Assembly (NCBI GenBank): GCA_949152475.1
Contig: OX424570.1
Location: 17,914,694 to 17,978,693 of the forward strand
Origin: Terebella lapidaria
Taxonomy: Eukaryota > Annelida > Polychaeta > Terebellida > Terebellidae
Reading direction: 5' to 3'
Length of the DNA stretch: 64,000 bases
In this document: positions 24,124-33,011 of the stretch, piece after piece
Numbering within the stretch: position 1 is the stretch's first letter
Layout of the letters: each line of letters begins with the position of its first letter
Translations under genes and position numbers: made by a program
Notes under the pieces: generated by a model
Told to the model about the DNA's origin: nothing
The model's database searches: none
The model's input: the letters and a program-made list of their open reading frames with translations, nothing else

Positions 24124-24264
24124 ATCGCTCTGTAACTGCTTCTGTATTGAAGCATTTTATTATTAAAGAAGCAATCATGCAGGTGTGACAATCGTATGAA
24201 GCATAATTAATTAATTAATTAGGAAAATAAAGGCAATTTCCGATGTTTGCCGAACCACACTTCC

Positions 24265-24311
24265 GAGCGCGGGGAAAAAGCGTCACGTGACCTGTGACGT
24301 AGCGGGGGGAA
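24265..24311 (+). promoter_or_regulatory. Promoter-proximal module of the ballast gene
   Basis: Within 90 bp upstream of the ATG lie GCGCGGGGAAAAA (24267-24279, E2F-like), the E-box palindrome GTCACGTGAC (24282-24291), and TGTGACGTAGCGGGGGGAA (24293-24311). The last matches 17 of 19 bases of the sequence upstream of the THAP start codon on the other strand, at almost the same distance from that ATG (44 versus 45 intervening bases). Transcription-factor names are inferred from consensus only. Confidence 0.5.
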
Positions 24312-24355
24312 GAGAGAAGTTTGACAGCAACATTTTCCAACTAGCTGTCAACAGC

Positions 24356-26288
24356 ATGGATTCAGACAATGACTCGGCGCTTTGCGAGTTGCAGCTTGAG
24401 TGTGACGTTGAAGAATTTGAGTCTGGGGCTGGTCATGGTAGATCTAGTGAAGAAACTGCTGGTCGATCATACGAGATTGAACCATATCGATTTGAGCCTG
24501 TTGATGATGATGTTTCGAGTTCGGTCGGTACCACTGTCACTACCAGTGAATCGAGTGAATCAGAAGAGTCCGGGTCTACAGACGGTCAGATTGCCCAGGG
24601 ACAGATCAACGAAGTCCATCGACAAGACCGCAGTGTGGATGGTCACGCAGTGGATTCATGGTAGGCACTTTGCAGTATTCACAATACAGCTGGCCAGTCC
24701 ATGGCTTTGGTCCACTGTCATGTGAGTGTGTCAGTGTGGGTTGCTCGGTAACAGGTAACAGCAGTTGGTAACTGTGACTGTGTGTTGAGAACAAAATCAT
24801 CATCAGATTTTATTCCATTTTTAATACCAAGTTTTTATTTTTACAAATAAGTCAAGAATCTAGATATCCCAGATTTAGAGACTTGTAAAGTAATAAACTG
24901 ATAGCTACAGTATTGAATCAATTTCAATTTTGCTAGTCCATAGTTGTTCTCCCAGCAGGATGCGGTAGATGTATGGAATAGACATGTCTACTCATTAGCT
25001 GCTGCTCTCTATCAGTTGTCTATGCACCAATATCGTCCACGATGCCAAACAAGCCTATATTTGTGTGTGGCTAACCAGTGTAACCCCATGCTAATGCTGT
25101 ATAAACATGGTTTATACTTTACGACAATTAAAAAAATTGAGATATTTAATCAAAATTATTAGATTTCGATAGCATGGTCTAGTGTGATAGCTTGTTTTTT
25201 CAATGTCATGCACATCATGTGTAGTAACAAGACAATGACATATCAATGATTGACAGTTTTTATTGGTGGAAAAATCTTTTGTATATATAAAATTACATAC
25301 AATCATAATTATCATACTCGTGTGTCACTGAACTGTTCATACGGTCTCTGTACAACAACAACCTACCATGAACATGAATGAATACTTGATGAATGGTATG
25401 CATAGTAATACCGTCTTCACTGGTACTTATCACATCAGTTCAATTGCTTAATTGCCTAAAACAAGGCAAGCAAGTCTGTTGCAAGTAGTATTTTTAAAAA
25501 AAATACAATCTAGGCATGTATGATGAGATGACAATGGAACTGTCTCTGTACAATGAATGAACATGATGAATGATCCATTTACTACATATATGTTTACAAA
25601 ATTACTGGTACCAATCACATCTAACATGCATTCTTTCACTTCTAACACATGTGATGCACTCGACCAGTAGATCACACATCATTAACATACCAGTTCCATG
25701 GGAGAATGTTTTATTGTTGTACATTGAACATGATGAATGCTGAACACAAAGTCCGGACACTGACCAATACCTATCTTGATATATATGAATTAGTATGTCA
25801 CATTCTTACATAATTTTTACACACATCATGATCTGTAGGATTGCATTTCTCTACAATATCTGTAACCTATTTACAGGTGCACGTGTGGGAGCTGTGAAAG
25901 GATGGCCACAAACAGGGAGTGTGTGTGCTGCCTGGAGATTCCCCAGGTGGTACATGAGCTCGAGGAAGTTGCACGCGAGACTGGGGGTCCTGTGCCTGGC
26001 TGCATCACTAACCATCCGGGATTTGATGGCGTCTGCCTCAATGTGTGGGTGCTGAGGAACGCCTGGCGGGAGTATAGGAGTCAGTACCGGAACCCAGAAC
26101 AAGGCCCACAGCACAAGAGGTACCGGCACATAGCGTACCGCCAGCTAGTCCGGCTGGTGTGGAAGTATTTGGGGAGGTATGTACGTGTGCCGCTACCTTC
26201 TTGTGCTGTAACAAGAATCAGGGCCAGGTTTCCCAACCCTGATCCTAACGACAGCGATAGAGGCTTCCAGGATCCAGTCCTCAACTGA
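24356..26288 (+). CDS. P2X7 C-terminal (ballast-type) domain protein, two exons
   Basis: Exon 1 is 24356-24660 and exon 2 is 25877-26288. The donor is ATG|GTAGGC and the acceptor TTTACAG|G. The two exons join inside a TGG codon, giving 238 residues. The N-terminal ~100 residues are acidic and serine-rich, with a Y-R-F-E-P motif. The junction creates W-C-T-C-G-S-C (residues 102-108), followed by E-C-V-C-C-L-E (116-122), C-I-T-N-H-P (144-149) and a basic Y-R-H-I-A-Y-R-Q-L-V segment ending near R-I-R-A-R-F-P. These are the hallmark cysteines and blocks of the domain that forms the intracellular ballast of vertebrate P2X7, which binds zinc and guanine nucleotides. There is no channel part and no membrane segment, so this is a stand-alone soluble protein. 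It lies convergent to a transposase within one element. Its role there is unknown. The first ATG was chosen; no earlier in-frame ATG exists. Confidence 0.85.
24661..25876 (+). other. Intron of the ballast gene
   Basis: This GT...AG interval carries no recognised gene. It holds three loose copies of a CTGTACAA...GAACATGATGAATG motif near 25345, 25545 and 25715. Confidence 0.7.
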
Positions 26289-26365
26289 AGCACAATAATG
26301 TGATACATTCATATATTCTCCCGTTTGGTACTCTGACAACAATGCATGTCCGTCAAATCGCAGGC

Positions 26366-27055
26366 CACCAAGTATCTACGGGACATTGATCCAGTCAGGA
26401 CCCCCTGTGTGCTAGGGACCACCAAGTATCTACGGGACATTGATCCAGTCAGGACCCCCTGTGTGCTACGTACCACCAAGTATCTACGGGACATTGATCC
26501 AGTCAGGACCCCCTGTGTCCTAGGGACCACCAAGTATCTACGGGACATTGATCCAGTCAGGACCCCCTGTGTGCTAGGGACCACCAAGTATCTAAGGGAC
26601 ATTGATTCAGTCAGGACCCTCTGTGTGCTAGGGACCACCAAGTGTCTACGGGACATTGATCCAATCAGGACCCCCTGTGTGCTAGGGACCACCAAGTATC
26701 TACGGGACATTGATCCAGTCAGGACCCCCTGTGTGCGAGGGACCACCAAGTATCTACGGGACATTGATCCAGTCAGGACCCCCTGTGTGCTAGGGACCAC
26801 CAAGTATCTACGGGACATTGATCCAGTCAGGACCCCCTGTGTGCTAGGTACCACCAAGTATCTACGGGACATTGATCCAGTCAGGACCCCCTATGTGCTA
26901 GGTACCACCAAGTATCTACGGGACATCGATCCAGTCAGGACCCCCTGTGTGCTAGGGACCACCAAGTATCTACGGGACATTGATCCAGTCAGGACCCCCT
27001 GTGTGCTAGGTACCACCAAGTATCTACGGGACACTGATCAAGCCAGAACCTCCAG
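26366..27055 (+). repeat. 54-bp minisatellite, about 12.7 copies
   Basis: Twelve full units run from 26366 to 27013 with a partial thirteenth. The period is exactly 54 bp (18 codons), so one frame stays open on each strand. On + the unit reads KYLRDIDPVRTPCVLGTT. Units differ by one or two bases. The array begins about 78 bp after the ballast stop codon and ends about 55 bp before an AATAAA at 27110, so it probably lies in that gene's 3' UTR. Coding use is possible but unsupported. Confidence 0.9.
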
Positions 27056-27109
27056 AATGCGGCTGATAATCTAAAGCTCTCATTTGTCAACATTGTCAAT
27101 GTCAACATG

Positions 27110-27115
27110 AATAAA
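27110..27115 (+). terminator. Candidate polyadenylation signal AATAAA for the ballast gene
   Basis: AATAAA lies 822 bases after the stop codon, just beyond the minisatellite, in the ballast gene's orientation. No transcript end is known. Confidence 0.4.
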
Positions 27116-27119
27116 ACAA

Positions 27120-27960
27120 TTGTTCACTTGACTAAATATTTGTTTTACAATACTAGTATCCTTTGCATCCTGTGCAACAGTGCAAGTATATACCAGTAAA
27201 TCACAATAACTCCCACTTGATTATTTCCCGGCTTAGTTTCCATACAATCAGAGATTTATCTTGTTCACTACATTTTGCCAGTATTGCCAGCAAACACAAT
27301 TTGGTCGAAATTATTGAACTGGATACATGTACAAACGGTGCAGTGCAAAACCGAACAATGCTATCGTGAAAATATTCACTCTGCACGAAAAACTTCCTTT
27401 TAGCATTGTTTGTAGACAGACAAATGACTTCTTATACACAATAATACTTGTAATACAAATCATGAATATTCATATGCACTATCGAATGACCTGACCTCCA
27501 TATTGCTCACTAGAAGACAATAATCATCTAAGGTCAATTCAGTGTTTTTCCAAGCGTTATGTCTGTAGATACCATATTACCAATTTACATCTTTCAGATT
27601 TGATATGACCTTATTAAATGTGAATTACTGATCAATGTCATCTGATGTAAAGTTGAATTTTCACCAAAAAAATCGGTCCTAGATATACGAATGTAAGCTC
27701 TCATGGCTGGGAAACTGAAAATTAGTAATCGATCAGGTAACATAATGCATGTACATTGAAAAATGTTGATTGAGAAAACAACTTACTTTAATACGTTCCA
27801 CAAAACATTGTTTTGCTCAGAACTTTACTAAATGTTAAATAGTCACTAGCACAAAAAATGAAAAGCAGACTAAAACAAATATTAAGTGGCGGAATAAGTC
27901 CAAGTGAAATAATGAAAAAATTATTAAAAGGTGAAATAAGTCTTATTGGAATAATGGCAA
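27120..27960. other. Convergent intergenic interval; no gene seen
   Basis: This lies between the 3' ends of the two convergent genes of the element. It is AT-rich with no motif recognised. Confidence 0.6.
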
Positions 27961-27963
27961 TGT

Positions 27964-30900
27964 CTAAGTTCTTGGGTATCTTGACACGTAATTGTTGACC
28001 AGGTCTTGTTTGTTTGCTCGCTCGTACTGGTCTGCCAGTGGCTTTGGTGAGGGATCCAGGGCATCACGTTCCCGGCCAATTGAGTCCACAACTTCCGTCA
28101 GAAGAATGTTTGTGTAATCTGGGAAGAAATAAGAAAAATTACGAAACAAATTTGAAGGGACATCAAGGACCTGGCAACCAAAATTAATTACTCATACTGT
28201 AAAAAGAGCGTATCTTCAAAATGACTGGAAAGTCATGCATACATGTAATTTTTGGGATAATTTAAAGCCAATAATTATTGGTCAGGGTTGTATTGAAAAT
28301 ATTAACAAGTAATGATCGTGTACAACAAACCGTAGTTGGGCTCAGCCATGATCCTGGACACAGCAGGAGCACCTCTCTTGTATTTTGGGTACTTGAGGAC
28401 AAACTCGAGAGCACCGTCCTTGTTCCTGGCCTGTGTCCTGGCACTGTTAAAGTTGTGGTGGATAGCAGCAAGCTGTAGTCTGAAATTGCAATGAATTTTT
28501 TACATGAATCCTGCGAATCTCAAGTTTCATTCTGTTGTGGTTATTTACAAAATGGAAAGTTATTTTTGGTAAAAGTTCAGAATTAATATTAAAGTGACCA
28601 AAATTTGATGACTGATGTGAATTGTACGGCATATACAGTCACAACAGTCAAAAAGGTGTAGGACACTCATTTCTCCTCATAAAATTGTTATGAAAATTTT
28701 GATACCAGTAGCTATTCGCAGGCTTACCTGCTAAGCATTGCCTGGTACCCAAAATGGTACATTTTGGGTGCAAAATGATTAAGGGTACTGTGATACCCTT
28801 CCAGTATAGCAGTTTGGCCTGAAGGTGACAGCTTCCTAATATCTTTCAACAACAGCGTTGCGTCCAGGATATCGGTCACTTTCACATACACATCCGATCC
28901 TGCAATTAAAATTTATATATTATATCTTCAACTGTCGAGCAAGTTATGTGCAAAGTGAAACGTACATGGTGTCACCGGAGTGCATGTTTACATTTACATT
29001 TGTATTACCGGGATCAAACCAAGGTTTCCTTGTTTGGCCGTCCAGGTCTGGGTGGAGACACCGGGGAAACAGTGGCCCGAAGTCCTCGTGGATGTTCGCC
29101 AAGTGCTGGCTGAGGCTCTTCCACTTGGCCACGGCGAGCTCACTGTCCCCATTGCTGCTCGTGGCGACCCAGTACATGTGGTTGATTATGCCTCTGATCC
29201 ACCGCGACACCAGTGACATGCCACTCTTTTTGGCCAAAGCCTCAAGCTTCTTCAATAAACCTGTTATAACCAAATAATCAATGAGGCTGATGATGAACCT
29301 GTCGTATGTGTTTCAGACAGAAATTTCCAATTATTCAAGGACCCATGAAACCGAAGACAAACTACACATACACGTAATATGTGTAGTTTTACGTGGGAAC
29401 AGCTTTGTTTTCACTATTACCCAGCACTAAACATCTACAAAATATATATGATTATGATGTACATCTACACTTAATGCCACCTTTTGCAACGTGCCAGATG
29501 TCGTAGTAGTGGGTCACGTCTGCCCACTTCTCCCTGACCCACTTCTGTATTTGGACGTGGCGATCTGTCACCAGGACCTTGACCTTCACGTTGTTCTCAT
29601 CCAGCAGAGCCTTCGTGCGTTTTAATCCCTCCAGCTCCATGTGATATGCCCCGCCAACTTCGTTGCTCTTAGAAATTAGAATTTTACATGTACATTTATA
29701 CATGATGCACAGAAATACTTCATTTCAATTACATGACATAAAAGATCCACAAAGAAACAAATCTCTAAGCATTCAGTTACATGAACAATCTAGGTCACTG
29801 CTGAAAGTATCAAGGCAGCTTTGTTGAGGGTCAATAGTACACTAGTGTAACATATTGACTTGAAACCTCAGGCCTCCAATCACATAGTTAGTAGAATGAA
29901 AATGTAACTGAATGTCAAAGGGTAAATATTCTCCTACCTGATCAATGTTCTCATTTAATCAATATCACCTGAGCGTTGAACTAAGCAGTAGTTACCGCCC
30001 AGCTAAAAATATAGGCCGAAGGACTCTCTCGAGACGATGACCCAACGAAAGATGGCAACACTGTTAGATAAAAGAAAGGCAACAATAAAACAAAGAGAAC
30101 AGTCAAAACAAATCAACAGGTGTATTTACCTGCACAAGCTGCACATGAACGATCTTCTTGGAGTCGAGGTTGATGACAGTGTAGCTGCCATACTTGGCAG
30201 AGTGGCCCATCGAGTCACACCGCCCGTCTCCACCTAAGACCATCCCTTCGCCAGGAGCACTGGAGAGGAGATTCTGCTGTTCCCGGGTCCAGACCTTTCT
30301 CACTGCCTGGTTCAGGTGCAAGCGCTGGTGTCGGTAAAAGGTCTGCCTGCTGGGAACTGGAATACGGATCATCTTAAACATGCGCAACGTCATGCTGGGG
30401 ACAGAGCCTGAAAACAGGATGGCAGCCGACAACAAGAGGTTCCCTGCTGGCATGTCTCCCAGGAAAGGCTGGCTGCTCCACTGGTTTGTCGCACCACACA
30501 GATCGCAGAGCTGGCTGATACAAACAAAAGTTCCAACCACACTGGTGACTGTTCCCTTGGCAGTGGCTCTGCCACAACCCATGCACAGCCGGAACAGGGC
30601 CAGGAGCATGCTCTCGAACACAAGAAACTTTCGTTCCTCGTGTGGCTTGGTCACGTCTTCCCTAAAAAGCGACAGACAACTGTTCTGTTGCAAATCTTGC
30701 AATCATTGATAATTTTTCTATTCTTGGTCTGTTGCAAGTAGTGAAAGACCGCTGAAACCTGAATTATTACATTACCTTACAACGAAGTGGTAGATTTCAG
30801 TTACATCAACAGAAATAAAGATAGCTCAGATCAGCTTGAAACTACATTAATTTAGTACATGTACTAGCATCTACTGCGCACAGATTCCAACAAAATTTGA

Positions 30901-31170
30901 ATTGGCATAAATTTGTCTGTTGCTGAGTATTAAAATATACATTTCTGTGGGAAACTGCAACTGCCATATATTTGTTATCTGGAATTTATTGGAAACACAG
31001 ACTGCAGGCTACAAGATATACTCACCTGACACTCTCATCATCAGAATCTGACTGTTCTACGTCTGATTCCTCGTAGTCCATGTCTGAGTCTGAGTCCTCA
31101 TCTTCTGGTTCGTCAGGGGCCTCAGACCCCATACTGTGGTCCTCCAGCTCATCTTGGTCTGTTCCTCGGT
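27964..31170 (-). CDS. Kolobok-like transposase, multi-exon
   Basis: Exons, in minus-strand order: about 31170-31026, 30661-30130, 29667-29481, 29260-29009, 28899-28728, 28479-28331 and 28118-27964. Every junction is GT-AG and every phase fits, leaving one frame to the TAG at 27966-27964. The first exon is very acidic (D-S-D-S-D-M-D-Y). The second has a C-x2-C pair (C-M-G-C ... C-D-L-C-G-A) and the block G-D-G-R-C-D-S-M-G-H. The third has V-T-D-R-H and D-I-W-H-V-A-K. Later exons give L-E-G-Y-H-S, F-A-P-K and A-A-I-H-H-N. I read D of G-D-G-R and D of T-D-R-H as the first two catalytic acids and D-x2-H as the signature shared by several cut-and-paste superfamilies. The last acid may be E of L-E-G-Y-H. 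The role would be DNA cleavage and strand transfer at the TIRs. The 5' limit of the acidic exon is uncertain. Confidence 0.82.
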
Positions 31171-32404
31171 CTGTTCCGATCGTGGACGCCAGAAAAAAAA
31201 GATATTTCTTTTCTAAAACCGCTAGAAATCTTAAATTTCAACACCCAGCCCACAACTCGCTCACTCGGAACTCGCAACAGGCAACTCGCAACACGCATGT
31301 CCTATAACGCATGTCACCATGGTCACAGCACGCATATCGCAACTTGTAAGACGCATGTCGCAAGTCGTGGCGCTTCACGCAAGTCACATCACGCAAGTCG
31401 CATGTCGCCACTCGCAAGTCGTGGCCGCACCGGAATTCCATAGGAGGGGTGACCGATCGTTGTGCCTTATATTCACCTATTCAGGAGCAGGCCCAGTTCA
31501 ACCGCAGGTCAAGTTCAACCGCCAGCAGGCCAAAATCAACCGCCCATGTAATCTTGCATAAACACAGGCAATCAAGCATGATACATGATATCTCTTCTAC
31601 CATGGGCCATTGCTTCAATCATCAATGATTATAATCTAAAACATGGACCCGGGCAATTGATGCAAGATCATCACGCTGGATGCAATTAGAAATGTCACCA
31701 GTTTCGATGGAGCAGGCCCAGTTCAACTGCAGGTCAAGTTCAACCCCCAGGTAAAAAAATGAGTGTTAATGTCAATTAATGTGGCAGACAAGTCATTTCT
31801 CCCAAGCAGACTGATCATGATCCCAGGCAGAGATGTCAAGTGTGTTTGTTCTATACCCTTTAGCATGTTCAGTAGGCTTTACTATCCAGCTACAAGAACC
31901 CAGCACACCAAACCTTACCCAAACACACTTTATTTCTAAAGTAATTCACAAAATCATTGAATTGCAATTGTACCCAAACACACTTTTTTTCTAAAGTAGG
32001 CCTAATTCACAAAATCATTGAATTGCAATTGCATCCAGCCCAAAATTGTCAACATTTTGTATGTGCTTGCATGTTGTGATAACATGTATCATGCCTGATT
32101 GCCTGTGTTTATGCAAAATTACATGGTCGGTCGAATTAGGCCTGCCGGCGGTTGAACTTGGCCTGCGGTTGAACTGGTCCTAAAGACCTAACCCTATATT
32201 CAGGGCTAAGGGCCTAAGGTGCTCCCTAAATTTTGTTGGATGCATGGAACTTTTAGAGCAAATCAGTTGGTGAGCGATAATGGGGGTCACTTTTATTACG
32301 TATGCCTATGGATGCGTCCATGTTAATCAAATATTGGCTAAAGTTCATCTATAGAACATATAATTATCATTTGTAGGTATTTTCCAATAAATTTCGAGAA
32401 AAAC
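31171..32404 (-). other. Presumed intron between THAP exon and acidic exon
   Basis: A nested inverted-repeat element occupies 31482-32187. At 31250-31430 there are loose repeats built from CGCAACTCGCAA and CGCATGTCGCAAGTCG. The donor at 32405 leaves a phase that does not match the simplest acceptor near 31170, so a small exon or another donor may be missing from my model. Confidence 0.5.
31482..32187. mobile_element. Nested inverted-repeat element (~100-bp arms)
   Basis: The left arm (about 31482-31590) and right arm (about 32085-32187) are inverse complements at roughly 90%. They share CAGTTCAACCGCAGG, CAAGTTCAACCGCC, CATGTAAT and TTGCATAAACACAGGCAATC. Inside are a third partial copy of the arm start at about 31710-31750 and a ~55-bp tandem duplication around ACCCAAACACACTTT (31917-32040). 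It encodes nothing. It is probably a MITE-like insertion in the transposase intron. Confidence 0.75.
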
Positions 32405-32637
32405 CTGGTTTTGAAGCCTATTTCTAGGCCGACACTCGTGTTCTCTACGAAGCAATCCGATGCGAAGTGGGCACTGCAAATGGTCGAGTGCTCCGTGTTT
32501 GTCAGCCAATCCTTCCTGCTTGTGGCCACAAAACGATTCCACGCACGGTTAGCAAGCGTTTCTTTTGGGAACAAATGCATTGACACGCCATTTTTGTGCG
32601 TATTTCCGCATCCAAACACGATGCAACGTTTCCCCAT
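32405..32637 (-). CDS. THAP-type zinc-finger exon (probable transposase N-terminus)
   Basis: From ATG 32637 the minus strand encodes the start of a THAP domain, a sequence-specific DNA-binding C2CH zinc finger. The zinc ligands fit: C5, C10, then C54 and H57 (C-S-A-H-F). Conserved neighbours are present: H-L-F-P-K at 21-25, W33 and F36-V37. The usual AVPT-type end of the domain is not in this exon, so it must be supplied downstream. The likely donor is ACCAG|GTTTTT at 32405. In Kolobok-type transposases a THAP domain precedes the catalytic core, and this exon lies 1.2 kb upstream of that core on the same strand, so I join them by inference. It could instead be a separate small THAP gene. Confidence 0.75.
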
Positions 32638-32682
32638 TCTGGCTGCAGAAGGGGAACCACCGGAGCTGTTCGAACTGAATCG

Positions 32683-32743
32683 TTCCCCTTGCTACGTCAC
32701 ACTGGCGGAAACAGCCGAAGGCGAATAAATTTGGCGGGAAAAA
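32683..32743 (-). promoter_or_regulatory. Promoter-proximal module of the THAP/transposase gene
   Basis: Upstream of ATG 32637, on the minus strand, is TGTGACGTAGCAAGGGGAA (32701-32683), matching the ballast promoter in 17 of 19 bases. Further upstream, on + at 32730-32743, is TTTGGCGGGAAAAA, a consensus-grade E2F-type site. Function is inferred. Confidence 0.5.
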
Positions 32744-32881
32744 CAGCATGCTTGTATTTCAATCAATTAGCTAGGGATAATTACCATTAACTCTTAATCA
32801 GATTTGTTTCTATGTGCGGTTTTCGTCAGAAACGACAAAAAATACATTATTTCGTCATTTTTCACCGCAAGTTCGGCCAAG

Positions 32882-32897
32882 TTTCCTAGTACTTTAA
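32882..32897 (-). repeat. Right 12-bp TIR and TTAA target duplication
   Basis: TTTCCTAGTACT (32882-32893) then TTAA (32894-32897). It is the exact inverse complement of 24108-24123. Confidence 0.8.
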
Positions 32898-33011
32898 CTG
32901 AACTATCGAATGGAACTATTAAACACTTCAACGCTCATCTTGTTCTGCATGAAAAAAGATAATTACGCACCAATGAGCTATAGAACAATATCTTATACAA
33001 GTAATTTGGTC

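Larger units (their letters stand above)
24112..32893 (+). mobile_element. Kolobok-like DNA transposon with two convergent genes (8782 bp)
   Basis: The left end reads TTAA then AGTACTAGGAAA (24108-24123). The right end reads TTTCCTAGTACT then TTAA (32882-32897). The 12-bp terminal inverted repeats are perfect, and TTAA on both sides fits a target-site duplication. Inside are a + strand ballast-domain gene (24356-26288), a 54-bp minisatellite, and a - strand transposase gene (27964-31170) with a THAP exon (32405-32637). The Kolobok superfamily is known for TTAA duplications and THAP-bearing transposases, so the assignment rests on three independent features. An unrelated inverted-repeat element (31482-32187) is nested in a transposase intron. 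Both genes appear unbroken, so the copy is young or under selection. What I cannot exclude is that the short TIR match is coincidental. The same ends on other copies in the genome would settle it. Confidence 0.82.

Noticed and set aside
24287-24355. Upstream extension of the ballast protein to 24287
   Set aside because: That position is GTG and lies within the promoter-like module; ATG 24356 is the first ATG in frame.
26366-27055. CRISPR array
   Set aside because: The whole 54-bp unit repeats with no unique spacers, and the setting is a eukaryotic gene with introns.
26309-27074. Open frames of 187 (-) and 242 (+) codons over the 54-bp repeat
   Set aside because: An exact multiple-of-three repeat keeps frames open by itself on both strands. 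No supporting domain is seen; kept only as a minisatellite.
28262-29277. Plus-strand frames in 28.2-30.7 kb (for example 28858-29277 and 30380-30709)
   Set aside because: They are antisense shadows of the transposase exons.
24108-32897. Assigning the element to piggyBac because of TTAA
   Set aside because: The transposase has G-D-G-R ... T-D-R-H ... D-I-W-H and an associated THAP exon, which fits Kolobok and not the piggyBac catalytic core.
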